From positions 30,814,001 through 30,878,000 of the forward strand of contig OX485803.1 in assembly GCA_950295325.1 (NCBI GenBank): 64,000 nt of DNA, read 5' to 3'. Source of the DNA: Polytrichum commune. Lineage: Eukaryota > Streptophyta > Polytrichopsida > Polytrichales > Polytrichaceae. Below are positions 33,238 through 44,919 of the stretch, one piece after another. The notes under the pieces are model-generated. The model searched no databases and was not told the DNA's origin. It was given only the letters and a program-made list of their open reading frames with translations. A program made the translations under genes and the position numbers. How positions within the stretch are numbered: position 1 is the first letter of the stretch; the number at the start of each line of letters is the position of its first letter.

Positions 33238-35012
33238 CCATTTTGTAGTAGTGGTAATTTCTTTAATTCTATAAGATTTGTCTTCAATGAACAAGGTTTG
33301 TGATTATGGTCTACTTATATGTGTTTACTTATATGTCTACTTATAAGTCACTCATGTGATTATGAGTAATTTCCATACATACCATCATATGAAAGTGATA
33401 TATACATGGTGCCTTTAAACCTTTTTTTGTTTTTTTTGGTAGCGATTCATCTAAAAGGAAATGTTTGGAAGTATTTTGTAATAGCACATTCTAGAAAATG
33501 TTTAACTTCTAAAGGACTATAAGGTCATATTTAGTTTTTTGCACGTTTTTTCTTTGGTTCACACACTTTGTTTCAAAGCCAAATAGTGATTTATAATAGT
33601 CAGTCTTGCAAGATTTTATATTCTGGCCAAAAATAAGATCATTTGATAGTGGTTTGTTATATTTTACCTATCAAAAACATGGTAACATCTTGATTTTTTG
33701 GGCACATTTTTGGACATTTGGGAGACGTTTCTCATTGAGGCAAGTAGACATGGATAGGTCCAATTAGAATTAAAATGGACGCAAAATTTTGGAGATAAAT
33801 AATTACTCGTATCTAAATATATGAATCTTCTTCTCTACCGCTTGGATTTGAGTGCTTGAGAAATATGTTTTGTATGGAATTATTTTCTCAAAGCTACCCA
33901 AATTTGACATGTGCCCCAACGTAAGCCTAGGGAATCATAGTATTTGTGAAAATGCCACACTCATATGTAATGGTTTTTTTTCTTTTCAAGGTTGACTTAG
34001 TTTCTAGTTTTGTGGAGTGCACTTCAACTTTGGGAAAATTTGCATTTTGAAACTAATTTTTGTATGGGCACCTCTAGTACACGTTCATAGAGTAAAGAAT
34101 AAGTCTTTTTGTATCATCAATGTTATGTTTTGATTGCTATCAAGAGTGTTTGAAGCAACAACGAAGCACATAACATTCATCATATAAAAATACTTCTTCC
34201 CTCGTTATCAGTTGCACGTGCTACGAACATTTTGTAAACACATCTAGATCTAGTTGGCAAAAGCTACCTCCAAGGACCAATTCAACCTAACCTTCCTTGA
34301 ATTCAAGAAAACGGCATTTGTGGCATTTTTGCTTTCCATGTGACGTTTTCACAAATACCATGTTAGTAAATGAACTCCATAGAGTAAATTTTTTGTTTTG
34401 TTTTGTAGATGGGCTAAACTCACATGCAAATGTCTAGAAGGAAAGAGGCCACCTTGGAAAGAATAATACAACCATCAAGAAGGCAACACCGACCAAAAAC
34501 TAGACTCAGACACATCCTGGATCATTCCATCATTGAGATTTCACAACCTAATCTTGATAGTCAGAACACTCTCAAATGATATAAGAATAAAATATCGATG
34601 CCCTCAATACTAATATATCCAATCCATAAGGATGATATGAGGAAAACCTAAATTAACACCCACTTAAAAAGTTCCCAATTAAAAGTGTGAAAATTATCAA
34701 AAATTCTACTTCGCTCCACATGTGATCCTTTAAAGGTTAACCACTCTAGGACATTCGGGGTTAGTGTCCTAGTCATTCTTGTAAGGATTGAAGTACAACT
34801 TATGGATGTCAAAAGCACGTGAAATATATGCACATGAAAATGATAGAGTGCGTGGATGTAGGGAGACTACGATAGAGATAACTATATATATCATCTTTAC
34901 AAGTGTGAACTTATAGAAATGGGTGGTTTTAGAGCCAAAAGCCTTACTAGAAGTGCCAAATTGTCAACCATGGCATTGTTAACTTATAAGCGGCCTTAAT
35001 AGACTCACAAGT
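33236..35012. other. Intergenic DNA, no gene recognised
   Basis: Low-complexity AT-rich DNA. Open frames are short and carry no recognisable motif. Confidence 0.4.
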
Positions 35013-35402
35013 TAGCTAAGGCAAACATGCCTAATTTGACTTCATATCTCGATGGGACACCTGCATGTAAATGGTATGTGGTTCGGTATGGCTCCAAGAA
35101 TGCATACCAAAAAGACATGTGTTTTGAAGAGATTGAATTACATGCTCAAAATATGATAATCATTTTAAGCTCAATTGTCAACGTAATTGATGGTGGTGGT
35201 GGGGTACATGACCATTTAATAAAGCACAATAATCTCCACTTTGATCAAGAATAAAATACTCATATGAGTTCCAAAACTCATGAGAAAAGCGGTGACAACC
35301 TTGATTTGGATATGGTAACCCTCTCGTACTAATCATGTGTTCCATATCCTAGGAGAAGTGGACTAGCCAAAATGGTAACCATTTCAAATCCATCTACCTT
35401 AC
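35013..35402. repeat. Family A element
   Basis: Starts TAAGGCAAACATGCCTAATTTG and ends CAAATCCATCTACCTTA. The core has CAAAAAGACATGTGTTTTGAAG. Here the homopolymer site reads TGGTGGTGGTGGGG. Confidence 0.65.
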
Positions 35403-35802
35403 ATTTGATATGTGCAATTAGGTTGCCTTCGCGAATAGGTTGCCTCTTTACCCATGCAAATTATCATAAAAACTTATTGCTTTTTTTAATCATCCATATA
35501 GAAACTATTGTCGTTAGTTTTTTTATGTATATTGTTAATGTCGTAACAAATATCCAAAATAGTGTGGAATATCAATAAATTAGCATGGGGCAATCTATGT
35601 AATTGCACATATTAGTGTGGATTGATCGGTGCACTTCAATGTCGTACTACAAGTGTACGAGGTGGAGGTGGCAAAATGAGATTGAAACACACCTACATGA
35701 AAAAGATACCGGACCGATTCTTGACAAGGCACCATCCTCATGTGTTTGGCATTTAAACCCTAACGGCCAAGAAGGACATTAAAGTCCTTATTATAGGCGA
35801 GG

Positions 35803-36172
35803 GATGGTTATGTGGGCATAATTCAATTTGTTGTTTATGTTCTCCAACTTCTATGAAACTTGTGTTGCATCAACAAATCTATAATGAAGCATCAACAAAA
35901 TTCATACTAGAAATTGTACCTCCCTTGGTTTAATTATAATTACTGGAAGCGCATGATAGTTGAGTTCTATATTGAACACATAGATCCTCGCAACCATGTT
36001 CATTGTTGAGTGTGGAGTAATTAACAAAAAAAACATGAAGATGCAGCCCAATCTCTTTTAAACATTTGTCTTTATGATGTTTGTTTTCATGGATCCTCCC
36101 CAAACCACACACCAAACAATTTTCATTTCTATGTTGTTAAGAAAAATAGGTGAAGAACACCTGCATCCGTAG
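35803..36172. repeat. Family A element, diverged
   Basis: Contains TCTATAATGAAGCATCAAC, CACATAGATCCTCGCAACC, CCCAATCTCTTTTAAACA and CCAAACCACACACCAA in family order. Confidence 0.6.
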
Positions 36173-36397
36173 TACTAACCCTTCCACAATAGAGGTTTAC
36201 TTTTTTTTCTTCTTCTTCTCAATTAATCACTTCTAATTATTATTATTTTTAAAATCAATTAATCAGTTCTATTTAGGGTTTGAAGTTACGACTTACAAGC
36301 ATCGGCATGGAGAGGTAAAAATTGGTCCACTTGTACCCATTGTCCTCTACGTACCAAAGGTGCAGTCCGGCCCTTGTGAGTGTCCAGAAACCAGCAA

Positions 36398-37420
36398 ATG
36401 TAGTAGTGTAGTGATGGCGACTAACAAGTGACATATATGGATCGAGCACCTATAAGGCTCGTTTGGATACTTAGAGTGATACAATTGTCGTGTTGATTAG
36501 ATTGTTGGATTAGCCTCTTGATTTGGATTCGGAGAGCATGTGATGTAGGATATTTGGATCATGTCTCGATGTTCATGTGAAAATGTTTCAAATTTTCTGG
36601 TGGTTCTAAAGGGTCATCACTTTTTGCTATTCAATTTGGTCGTGTCTTTCATAACATTACTCAGCTGATGAGATGTGTTTAGTTGGCATGCTTTCATATT
36701 CAGTCTAAAACATTGGGATTATGCAGATGAAGGCATCATTCTCGAACTTACTGTGGGGGCCTCGTGAACACAACTCACCGGTTGAGTAGTGTTATGCACC
36801 TCTTTGCATGGGATTTGGTGTTGATCGAGTATCTTGAAATATGAAATTGTAGTAGTGTTTGCAGCTAGAGATGACAACAAACGAGTGACATGTATGTATC
36901 AACCACCACTCTTGCTCGGTTGAATACTTGAAGTGATATAGTTAATGTGTTGATTAACTCTTTGGATTAACCATTCGAAGTGGATCATATATCATTCTTG
37001 ACGTCATTCTTGAAGTCTTTCCAAAAAAAATTGTGGTCATATAGGGTCATCCATTTATGCTACTTATATGTTCAGGTCATGTCCCACCTCTTGGCAGGGG
37101 ATTAGGTGATTTTAGAGTATTTGGAAACGGGCGAATGTGGTAGTGTTTGCAACTAGTGATAGCGACAAACAAGTGACATATATGAATCGACCACCTCTAA
37201 GATCCCTTTTGGATACTTAAAGTGATATGATTAATGTGTTGGTCATCTCATTGGAGGATTTACCTTTCAAAGCGGATATGGAAAGCATGCCATTTAGGAT
37301 ATTTGGATCATATCTCGATTGATATGTCACAACCCTACATGTACTCGTATAGGGCCATTTATTTTTTGCTATCCATATGGCTCATGTCCCACCTCTTTAC
37401 TTGGAATAAAGTGCTTCTTG
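36398..37420. repeat. Tandem array, three ~287-bp units (array H)
   Basis: Units start near ATGTAGTAGTG at 36,398, 36,847 and 37,134. Shared words include CAAGTGACATATATG, GATACTT.AAGTGATA and CCCACCTCTT. The first unit is longer because a MITE is inserted in it (36,652-36,795). Units 2 and 3 are 287 bp apart. Confidence 0.75.
36652..36795. mobile_element. MITE G, inserted in array H
   Basis: Ends ATAACATTACTCAGCTGATG and, at the right, GTTGAGTAGTGTTAT are inverted. About 144 bp. The array sequence continues on both sides (CGTGTCTTTC | CACCTCTTTG). A second copy in the opposite orientation lies in GME intron 5 (51,442-51,590). Confidence 0.65.
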
Positions 37421-37680
37421 AAGTAACTTATTATAGCTTTGCCTAAACCTCATGATTGTGAGAAACATGCGACCATGAGTAACATGAAACACTTTCTAAT
37501 AATGTCATGTATATAATATATTAAAATGCAATGTTGGCATGTAGTTGGTCATGGTCATGACTCCTACCTACATGGGAGCCTTCACTTATTTATCTCCAAC
37601 ACAATGTGCTATGCAAATTTGGACGTGCCTCATGTGCACACAGGTCATGTTATGCCTCCACTTGAGTTTGAATTTGAGTC

Positions 37681-37726
37681 CCCCCCCCCCCCCCTTTTCT
37701 TCTTCTTCTTCTTCTTCTTCTTCTTC
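37681..37726. repeat. Poly-C and (TTC)n microsatellite
   Basis: Fourteen C followed by about ten TTC units. Open frames here encode poly-Pro/Phe or poly-Ser and are artefacts. Confidence 0.9.
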
Positions 37727-38638
37727 ATGTAACATATGCTATAAGTCCATGAGACCTCAAAATTAAGGAATTCATAGCATGTCACAAAACAACATAGATG
37801 CACCTACTTACCTTAGACCCCCCCCTAAGGCCATGCTTAGCAACATGGTTGAGTGCCATTACGAGATCAAGGATTTTGAGGAATTGTGCATCCACTAGCA
37901 ACATTGAAAACACAACAAAAAAACCGAGGATTTGTTGAAGGGAGGATTATGATTGAAATGTTGGAGTTAAGAGCAAGGAACATGAATACATGTATAAGAT
38001 ATGTGAGCCTAAAATGGACATTTTTCTTAAATAATTAGGAATGTATGTTGATCATAGATTTGAAGAAATGGGCTACACTTTATGTATATGTTGATTAGCT
38101 CTTAACCTATTTTCATTTCAGACCATGAAAATAAAAAAAGGTCCCCAACATACAATGTTACAGGGAGGTGGCAACCTCCCCTTGAGTTAAAGGAATTATG
38201 CCAAGATTGGGTAGAGCTAGCAGCTCAAGCCCTAACTCCACAAACCGCCAAAATTAGAAATGGCCATAGCTTGCAAAATGTCATGGCAACTTGCATTTCT
38301 GCATCATTTGAGTGTAGGTTTCCGCAACAATTTAGTGTCGTTAATCGCAAACTACATTAAATTCACGACATACTTCATTCAAATCGCAACTTACCTTGTA
38401 CATGTCGAATCACGATTCCCATGAGCCCTCGACCAACTAGCCCCACACATTGTGTGCTAGAAGAAGCACACACAATTGTCATTTGAGTGCATTGAAAAAC
38501 AATAGATTCAACTTGAATTTGGGTCCCCGAGGTATCCTCCATGTATTATTCCAAAACGATATTTGAACCCCACAATTTATGATACATGTTATCACATCTA
38601 ATTAATGTTAGATTGCCATTAGTGGGGGGGGGGTCAAC
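37727..38638. other. Intergenic DNA
   Basis: No gene recognised. A family A-like terminus (CTACTTACCTTAGACC) is near 37,803. Confidence 0.4.
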
Positions 38639-38660
38639 CACACACACACACACACACACA
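38639..38660. repeat. (CA)n microsatellite
   Basis: About eleven CA units, preceded by a G run. Confidence 0.85.
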
Positions 38661-38675
38661 ATTTGGGAGTTGAAT

Positions 38676-38815
38676 AACATAACATTATTCATATCCATAA
38701 CAATGTTCCGTGGGATTGACACGATTCCATGGAATATTCCCACCTTCAATATGAATATGAAAATTTATAAAAATATTTTATAAAATACTATCAATCCCAC
38801 ATAACATTGTTATGT
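38676..38815. repeat. Family I element
   Basis: Starts ATAACATAACATTATTCATA, contains GATTCCATGGAATATTCCCA and ends ATAACATTGTTAT. It is an inverted-repeat relative of 6,820-6,905. Confidence 0.6.
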
Positions 38816-38955
38816 ACCTAAATAATATTACGAATGTGATATTGAATTAGACAAAGCATGGTACTTTAGTTACAAAGAAGCCTATGAGAAAAGTCTAGCT
38901 TAGTCTCAAGATCCTTGAAAGCTCATTCCATAAGTATTGAGGTGACCTCTGATTC

Positions 38956-39095
38956 CGTGTCTGGGGAGATTTTTGGGCATAGTCCGTCGACGTCCCAGTG
39001 TTTCCAAGTCCACCCCGGGTTACATGTTGACATCTTTCGGGGTTGTCTTTATTAAATTGGGGTATATTCTATAAAATTCTCCAAAATGATTCTAA
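38956..39095 (+). repeat. hAT-type MITE (family B), right half lost
   Basis: Starts GTGTCTGGGGAGATTTTTGG and continues CCAGTGTTTCCAAGTCCACC and GGGGTATATTCTATAAAATT, then ends abruptly. Confidence 0.65.
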
Positions 39096-39640
39096 ATGTC
39101 ACATTTAGTGTAGCAGCCAGGGCTGCCCATTATCATATTTTCTTTGCCTCTGATTGATTCCAAGGAGTGCCAGTGAGACACATAAATATACATATATATA
39201 TATTCTAATGGAAACACATAACACGCCAATTATATATGTTGAGCCGAGTGATGAGTTGGTAAACAGTTGAAAGTTATGCATGATTCAGGGTGGAGTGAAA
39301 CGGACAACGATCGGCTGTCGCCTCCTCTTCTTATAAGCCGGATCTGAAACGCTTCATCGTCTCAGTGAGGAGGGTGCATGATGAAGAAATAGTATTTTGT
39401 ACCACGTCAATTAGATGATCGATCTTTCGTGCTACTCCGTGGTGTATTATTCTACACTTTTCCCGCTGCCTTTGTTACTTTTGGCACAAAACCAGTGAAA
39501 CTGTGCACGAAGAAGAATTATTGCCATAGCTTACACAACTACGTCGATCTAGTTTTAGCGAGGGGGTCGATGGTAAAAACTTGCTCTTATAGGTTGGTTG
39601 TTGATTTGTCACGATTTCGATCCAAGTTCGTTGGATTAAT
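39096..39640. other. Intergenic DNA
   Basis: No gene recognised. An open frame at 39,429-39,719 runs into the array and matches nothing known. Confidence 0.4.
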
Positions 39641-40640
39641 AGTTATCGACGTTTTGATCATCCCCTTCCCCAGGTCGTTTCTCTCTTCGGTAGGTGTTGT
39701 GAACATTCATCCAGTCTAGGTGTTGTGGGATGTATGCGACGACTTCAATAACTTTTGATCTCATGGTAAAAAGTAACAAAGTGTGAATAAATGTGACACG
39801 ACAGGGCTGCATGTCATGACCGAGTTCATCTAGTCGTTAACCCCGAAGCGTCAAAGAGGCATATGTGTGGATCTCTCCATGCACATGAATGTGTAGTTGA
39901 GCTACATGCTTTCAGTTTCAGTCAATTGTGTCCAAAGTGATGCAAGTTTGATTTATCTACAAATAATAACCACGTGGTTTTATAATAGTTATCGACGCTT
40001 TGATTTCCCCCTTCCCCAGGTCGTCTCTCCCCCCCGGTAGGTGTTGTGAACATGCATCCAAACTCGGTGTTGTGGGATGTATGCGATAAGTTCAATAGCT
40101 TTTGGTCTCATGCTAAAAAGTAACAAACTATGAATAAATGTGACACGATAGGACTGCGTACCATGACCAAGTTCATCTAGTCGTTAACCCCGAAGCGTCT
40201 AAGAGGCATATGTGTGGGTCTCTCCATGCACATGAACGTGTAGTTGAGCTACATGCTTTCAGTTTCAGTTAATTGCGTCCCAAGTGATGCAAGTTTAATT
40301 TATCTACAAATAATAACCACGTGGTTTTATAATAGTTATCGACGTTTTGATTTCCCCCTTCCCCAGGTCGTCTCTCCCCCCGGTAGGTGTTGTGAACGTG
40401 CATCCAAACTCGGTGTTGTGGGATGTATGCGATGAGTTCAATAACTTTTGATCTCATGCTAAAAAGTAACAAACTATGAATAAATGTGACACGATAGGAC
40501 TGCGTACCATGACCAACTTCATCTAGTTGTTAACCCCTAAGCGTCTAAGAGGCATGTGTGTGGGTCTCTCCATGCACATGAACGTGTAGTTGAGCTACAT
40601 ACTTTCAGTTCCAATCACTTGTGTCCAAAGTGATCTTGTA
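39641..40640. repeat. Tandem array, three ~346-bp units
   Basis: AGTTATCGACG starts at 39,641, 39,987 and 40,334 (spacing 346 and 347). Shared words include CCCCTTCCCCAGGTCGT, GGTGTTGTGGGATGTATGCG, ACCCCGAAGCGTC and CTCTCCATGCACATGAA. Units 2 and 3 are closest. Non-coding; function unknown. Confidence 0.85.
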
Positions 40641-40992
40641 CAAAATTGGCTCAACCTACTACAACATCGATGGTGTTTAGTGTCACGTTATTTGCCAAGG
40701 GCCTCAACTAGATGGCTAGAGGTCTAGTAGTGTCGCGTCCATTGAATGTGTGCATGGTATTAATTGTCAAGATAACTAACTTTCTGAACTACAAAATTAT
40801 TTACCTTATGACATTTAGCGTATCATGTTGAGGTGCTTTAGACGATATATTTTTTTGCATTACAATTGTATATCATTGAGCATGCAAATGACAAGCGTGA
40901 TGTGGTTACACCAGTGGTCAACCTTGTTGGCCATTAGTGTAACCTAGAATAGGCCTCATTATAGGGTAAGTGACAGTAAATACCATAAACAT
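40641..40992. other. Intergenic DNA
   Basis: Contains GGTGTTTAGTGTCACGTTAT, a word shared with other old repeats (13.4, 46.0, 54.1 kb). No gene. Confidence 0.4.
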
Positions 40993-41431
40993 TGTAGTCA
41001 TGGAGAGGTCACTCCATTGTCAAGTTGAACACCACGTGCGAACAAAGTTTGCTACCCCTATATTACATGCCAAAGATAATTTTAAAATTTATGATATTTT
41101 TTCTACATATAGATAACCATTGATGGTATCTTTTGTTTATTTATTTTAAATTTTAAGTCATCTTCATATTTTTTAGTATTTGTTTTAGTTCAATTTTGTG
41201 TCATTATAGTTAGAAACGGTATGTTTTATTAAAAAAAAACAAATAATAAATTTTAGTTATTTTTTTACTATGTAATAAGTACCGTGTATATCTTACTCAT
41301 GAAAAAAGATTGATAAAAGTTTGACTCATTTTGGTGATGCTTTATGTAAAAAGTATGATTTTTTACATGTAAAGTGTTCGCATGTGGTTGTTCAACTTTA
41401 CAATGGAGTGACCTCCCCGTGATTGTAGTAC
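40993..41431. mobile_element. TIR element with ~55-bp arms
   Basis: Left arm GTAGTCATGGAGAGGTCACT...AAGTTGAACACCACGTGCG; right arm, reverse-complemented, CTACAATCACGGGGAGGTCACT...AAGTTGAACAACCACATGCG. About 440 bp, AT-rich interior, non-coding. Superfamily not assigned. Confidence 0.65.
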
Positions 41432-41989
41432 ACTTTTCAAATCGATTGAAAACCTTGATGTTATTAATATTTGGGTAAAAATACACAACTTGGGTGCTCT
41501 TGGATGTACATGCATACTTGATATTTTGATCATTTATGTCACATGTGAATGTGCTTTAATTAATTCTTTGACATAAGATAATGTACAAAAATAAATCATA
41601 GAACCCAAAATATATATAGAGATTAAGTTTTTATTAGACTTTACGAGGCTTGTAGAAGTTGTGTATATGACCATATATTGGACCAAGCAAAAAATAAACC
41701 ATAAAAGACACATCATCTTCCCATACAAAACACACACACTTTATATATACAAATACAAGTTTAAAAGGCCTCTTCCACACTCTTGACATGCATGCCCATA
41801 ACAAGTTCGTAGAGAGGGACTTTGGTATAACCGTTGTCCGAGCCACTATTGTAGCTAACAATGTCGATTCAACATATGATGCAAGTGCATGCAACTTCCC
41901 AAGGTCATGGCCAATGTGTGCTAGCACCAAAAGCAAGTGAGCCAACACCTTGGCCCTTAACAACGTCAACAATCAAATCCTCATGTAAC
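41432..41989. other. Intergenic DNA, possibly 3' remains of the next pseudogene
   Basis: A 112-codon minus-strand open frame (41,634-41,972) matches nothing recognised. The part near 41,900-41,990 may continue the coding remnant to its right. Confidence 0.35.
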
Positions 41990-42565
41990 CATCTTTGCTA
42001 GAGGTGATTGAGCTTGGGATCTAGCGCATTGCCATCCACCCCACCCCGAACCTCCTCACGCATACTCTTGTTCATTTCTTTCTCCTCACATCGATGGTCA
42101 ATTGCAATCTCTTGTGTCTTAAAATACTTCATGTTATGATTTTATGAAATAATACATTGGAGATGACCTCCATCACGATATCATGAGGATTCATCATGAT
42201 CTCCCATATTGAAGTTGTTCCCTTGACATCAATACATGCGGGTCTCAATGAAAACACCCTTGTTGGGTTGGGATAGAATTGCTTGCTTTTGCACATATGG
42301 AATACGTCCCGGGAAGACTAACACCCAAGTGCTTCTTCATACCTAAACATATATTTAGATGAGCCCTTTGCAAATGTCGCTATGAGAGAGACTCACACAA
42401 TCATTCAAACCAACCTTCCCAAACTTTGCATACTCATTTTCCCCTCATCCATGTCCTCTGTGGAGGCATTATGATGCGCAAACTCCAAATGCTCTTCCTC
42501 ATTATCCTTCATACAATACCCAACCATCCCAAGGAATGTATGCAAACCCTCATCCCTGTTGGGGG
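41990..42565 (-). pseudogene. Possible Rep-like (HUH endonuclease) remnant, distal part
   Basis: Read from 42,565 leftwards, one frame gives protein-like text around a YCMKD motif (42,504-42,518), the form of motif III of HUH replication initiators, where the Tyr attacks DNA. After a stop and frame change, more protein-like text follows (FGKVGLNDCVSLSHSDI, near 42,410-42,360), and further pieces continue towards 42,000 with many stops. It is plainly inactive. It may derive from a Rep-encoding transposon (replitron-like) or an integrated ssDNA-virus relative; I cannot tell which. Not reconstructed here. Confidence 0.4.
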
Positions 42566-43219
42566 CTGAACTTCTCATACTACGTATGAACTGACGTGAG
42601 TGTAAGATGGGGTACTATTAGAGGCATTAGTGTACATGGTATACATAAGGGAGAGGTATTAATTGTCTTTGGTGGTTTTATTTAGAAAGGCCATTAAGAA
42701 TACAAAAGGTAGGCCCATAGGGTAAATATATAAAAGGGGCCCCTAGGGTTTAGAGGAAAATTTGACAATTGATGTGTCAGATTCATCCAATTCACATTTT
42801 TGTTTGTTGTTGTCATATGGGACTTCCTTGTCCATTTTTGTTACAATTTGCATTTGGGTTCTAGGACAAGCTAAAGGCTCTTGGAAATGCTCATGGGGTC
42901 TCTTGAGTTTTCCTCTTTAAATTATGGCTAAATTATTATGCTTTTGTCTTTGTTTGTTTGATTCCATCATTGAGTTACATGCTATGGATGAGAAAATATT
43001 CAATGACTTTCTCACTAGAAAGTGAACATGGATTCTACATGTAATAAAGGCATGTTCAATTCATACTGTATAATTTGTATATGTAATAGAGGCATTTATC
43101 ACATTAAATTGAACAACTTAGCATAAATACATGAATTTATTTTCTAGCATGCAGTTAGTACGTATACATTTGTTTTTCTCTCTAAATATGGGGTTTAATT
43201 TCATAAAGACTCGCGCATG
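42566..43219. other. Sequence separating the two Rep-like fragments
   Basis: No coding signal on the minus strand. It is either an inserted element or an old intron between the two fragments. No clear inverted ends found. Confidence 0.35.
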
Positions 43220-43560
43220 TCATCTAGGTTTCCAATGAAGAGTCCACCTTGGGTCATCTCTCAACCTTTTGCAAGAAACAACATGACTTGTGGGAGGACT
43301 CTCATCCCATTCCAAACAAACCTTAATTTTCTTGTTCAACATCAGTAGCCCACTAAAGTTCCCCTTCACGACCATTTGGAAATGCTTGTGCATCAATGTG
43401 CCACCCCTCTCCATGAAGCACGAGCCAACAATACATTTGTCCTCAATAAACCTCCTTTGATATACAAGAAGTCTACATCCATTCCTCCCACGGCGATGGT
43501 GAGAAGCCTCAAAATACTTGAAGCATGCATGAGTCCTCTCTTGTGCTTGAGAGCAATCAT
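43220..43560 (-). pseudogene. Possible Rep-like (HUH endonuclease) remnant, proximal part
   Basis: A minus-strand frame with a start-like extension to 43,642 stays open to 43,220. It contains MHKHFQMVVKG (HKHFQ at 43,377-43,391), resembling the His-x-His metal-binding motif II of Rep proteins, where the middle residue is normally hydrophobic. The motif III-like YCMKD of the distal part would lie about 55-60 residues further on if the intervening DNA were absent, which matches the usual motif spacing. No motif I was identified. Moderate-to-low confidence. Confidence 0.4.
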
Positions 43561-43642
43561 CTTTAGAGGTATGTTTGAAATTCAATACACAAAAGACAAA
43601 GGATTGAGCATTGAGATTCACAAGTAACAAAGCATACAACAT

Positions 43643-43949
43643 TCATAAACAAAGCCTAAAGTTTGCAACCGTGTGGGTTGCGAATTTCACAAACATGGCG
43701 GAGGCCAAAAGTCGCCGCCTTCTGCTACATCAACTAGTAGATCAACAGTTCCAGAAGGCAACTATTGACCATGGTCATTTGCATAGCCAACTACATCATG
43801 CCAGTTTGCCACCCTCCCAACGTCCCAACCTGCTTGCATTATCATGTGAGTTTCATCCCCAAAAACTTGCTAAATATTTCCACCTTGGCACCCCTTGCTC
43901 AATAACCCTAAATATGTCCCACTTATTTAGCTCCTTGGTCCTTTAAGGG
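43643..43949. other. Intergenic DNA
   Basis: No gene recognised; a plus-strand open frame (43,611-43,946) has no known motif. Confidence 0.4.
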
Positions 43950-44343
43950 TCAAGGTAGATGTTTGTTATTCCACCATGGCAATCATATGGACACCTCCAT
44001 TTAAGTGGTATATGCTTAGGCATGAAACAAATAACAGACACCGAAAAGACATGTGTTAAAAAAAGAGCAGGCTACATGTTTAGAATATGGTAACCATTAT
44101 AGGCTGAATAATCAACATGATTGAGGGGGACCAAAATGACCACTTAATGAGCACAAGAATCTTTACTTCGATAAAAAAAAAAAAAAAGTTTTGTGGGCTC
44201 TAAAAATTACGAGTCAAATGACTACATGCACAATTTGGATTTGCTAATCAACTCACACTAATTGCATGTTTCATATCCATATACTTCAAGAAGTAGGTAC
44301 GGCAAAGATAAAAGTACTGAAGAATGCATGGCAACCTTAAGGC
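43950..44343. repeat. Family A element
   Basis: Starts CAAGGTAGATGTTTGTTATT, includes ACCGAAAAGACATGTGTTAA and CAACATGATTGAGGGGGACC, and ends near GCATGGCAACCTTAAGG. Confidence 0.65.
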
Positions 44344-44919
44344 ATTTTAGGAGATACTTCTTCCAAAAAGCACTAGGTTAGTTAGGTGTAACAAACAAAC
44401 AAGCAAACAAACAAATAAATAAAACCCATGCTCATATTTCACATTGCTCCAAGATTAGCCTAGGCATTGGTGGTGGGTGCATCATTATGGGGTGAATTAG
44501 AATGGGTGAAAAAGCTTCTAGGCAACAACCTATTCTCCTAATGTGAGACCTAATTGTTACGGTGGGTGGAACCGCAAGTTGTGTCTAGATGATGTGCATA
44601 ACCTCACTTTTTTCACTTTTACCTACCTTAACATGGTTGGGCTGAAGAGTAGTCCATGTTAGTGATAGCTCTATCAATTATCTTTGGTTATGGTGTTGTG
44701 TAGCAATTTGGCCATGGACAACCGCTGACTTATGTTGCGGAGCCTTCTTTCTTTCTTTCTTTTCACACTAAAGTGAAGAACAATGACGTGAGTTCATACG
44801 AGCGGCGAGATTCACAGTGGACGCATTAGGGCTGGAGCATATTAAGTGTTTGAATCGATTTGGAGCAATGTGTGTTATATTGCACTTTTATTATTCCATA
44901 ATGTCACACACTACACTAA
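44344..44919. other. Intergenic DNA with (CAAA)n and a partial repeat K
   Basis: (CAAA)-like repeats at 44,392-44,420. TTGCTCCAAGATTAGCC at about 44,443 starts a partial copy of the module also seen at 45.9 and 47.3 kb. Confidence 0.5.

Noticed and set aside
37526-37766. Open frames encoding poly-Pro/Phe or poly-Ser
   Set aside because: Created by the C14 and (TTC)n microsatellite.
36398-40640. Tandem arrays considered as CRISPR
   Set aside because: Units of about 287 and 346 bp without short repeats and unique spacers, in a plant genome.
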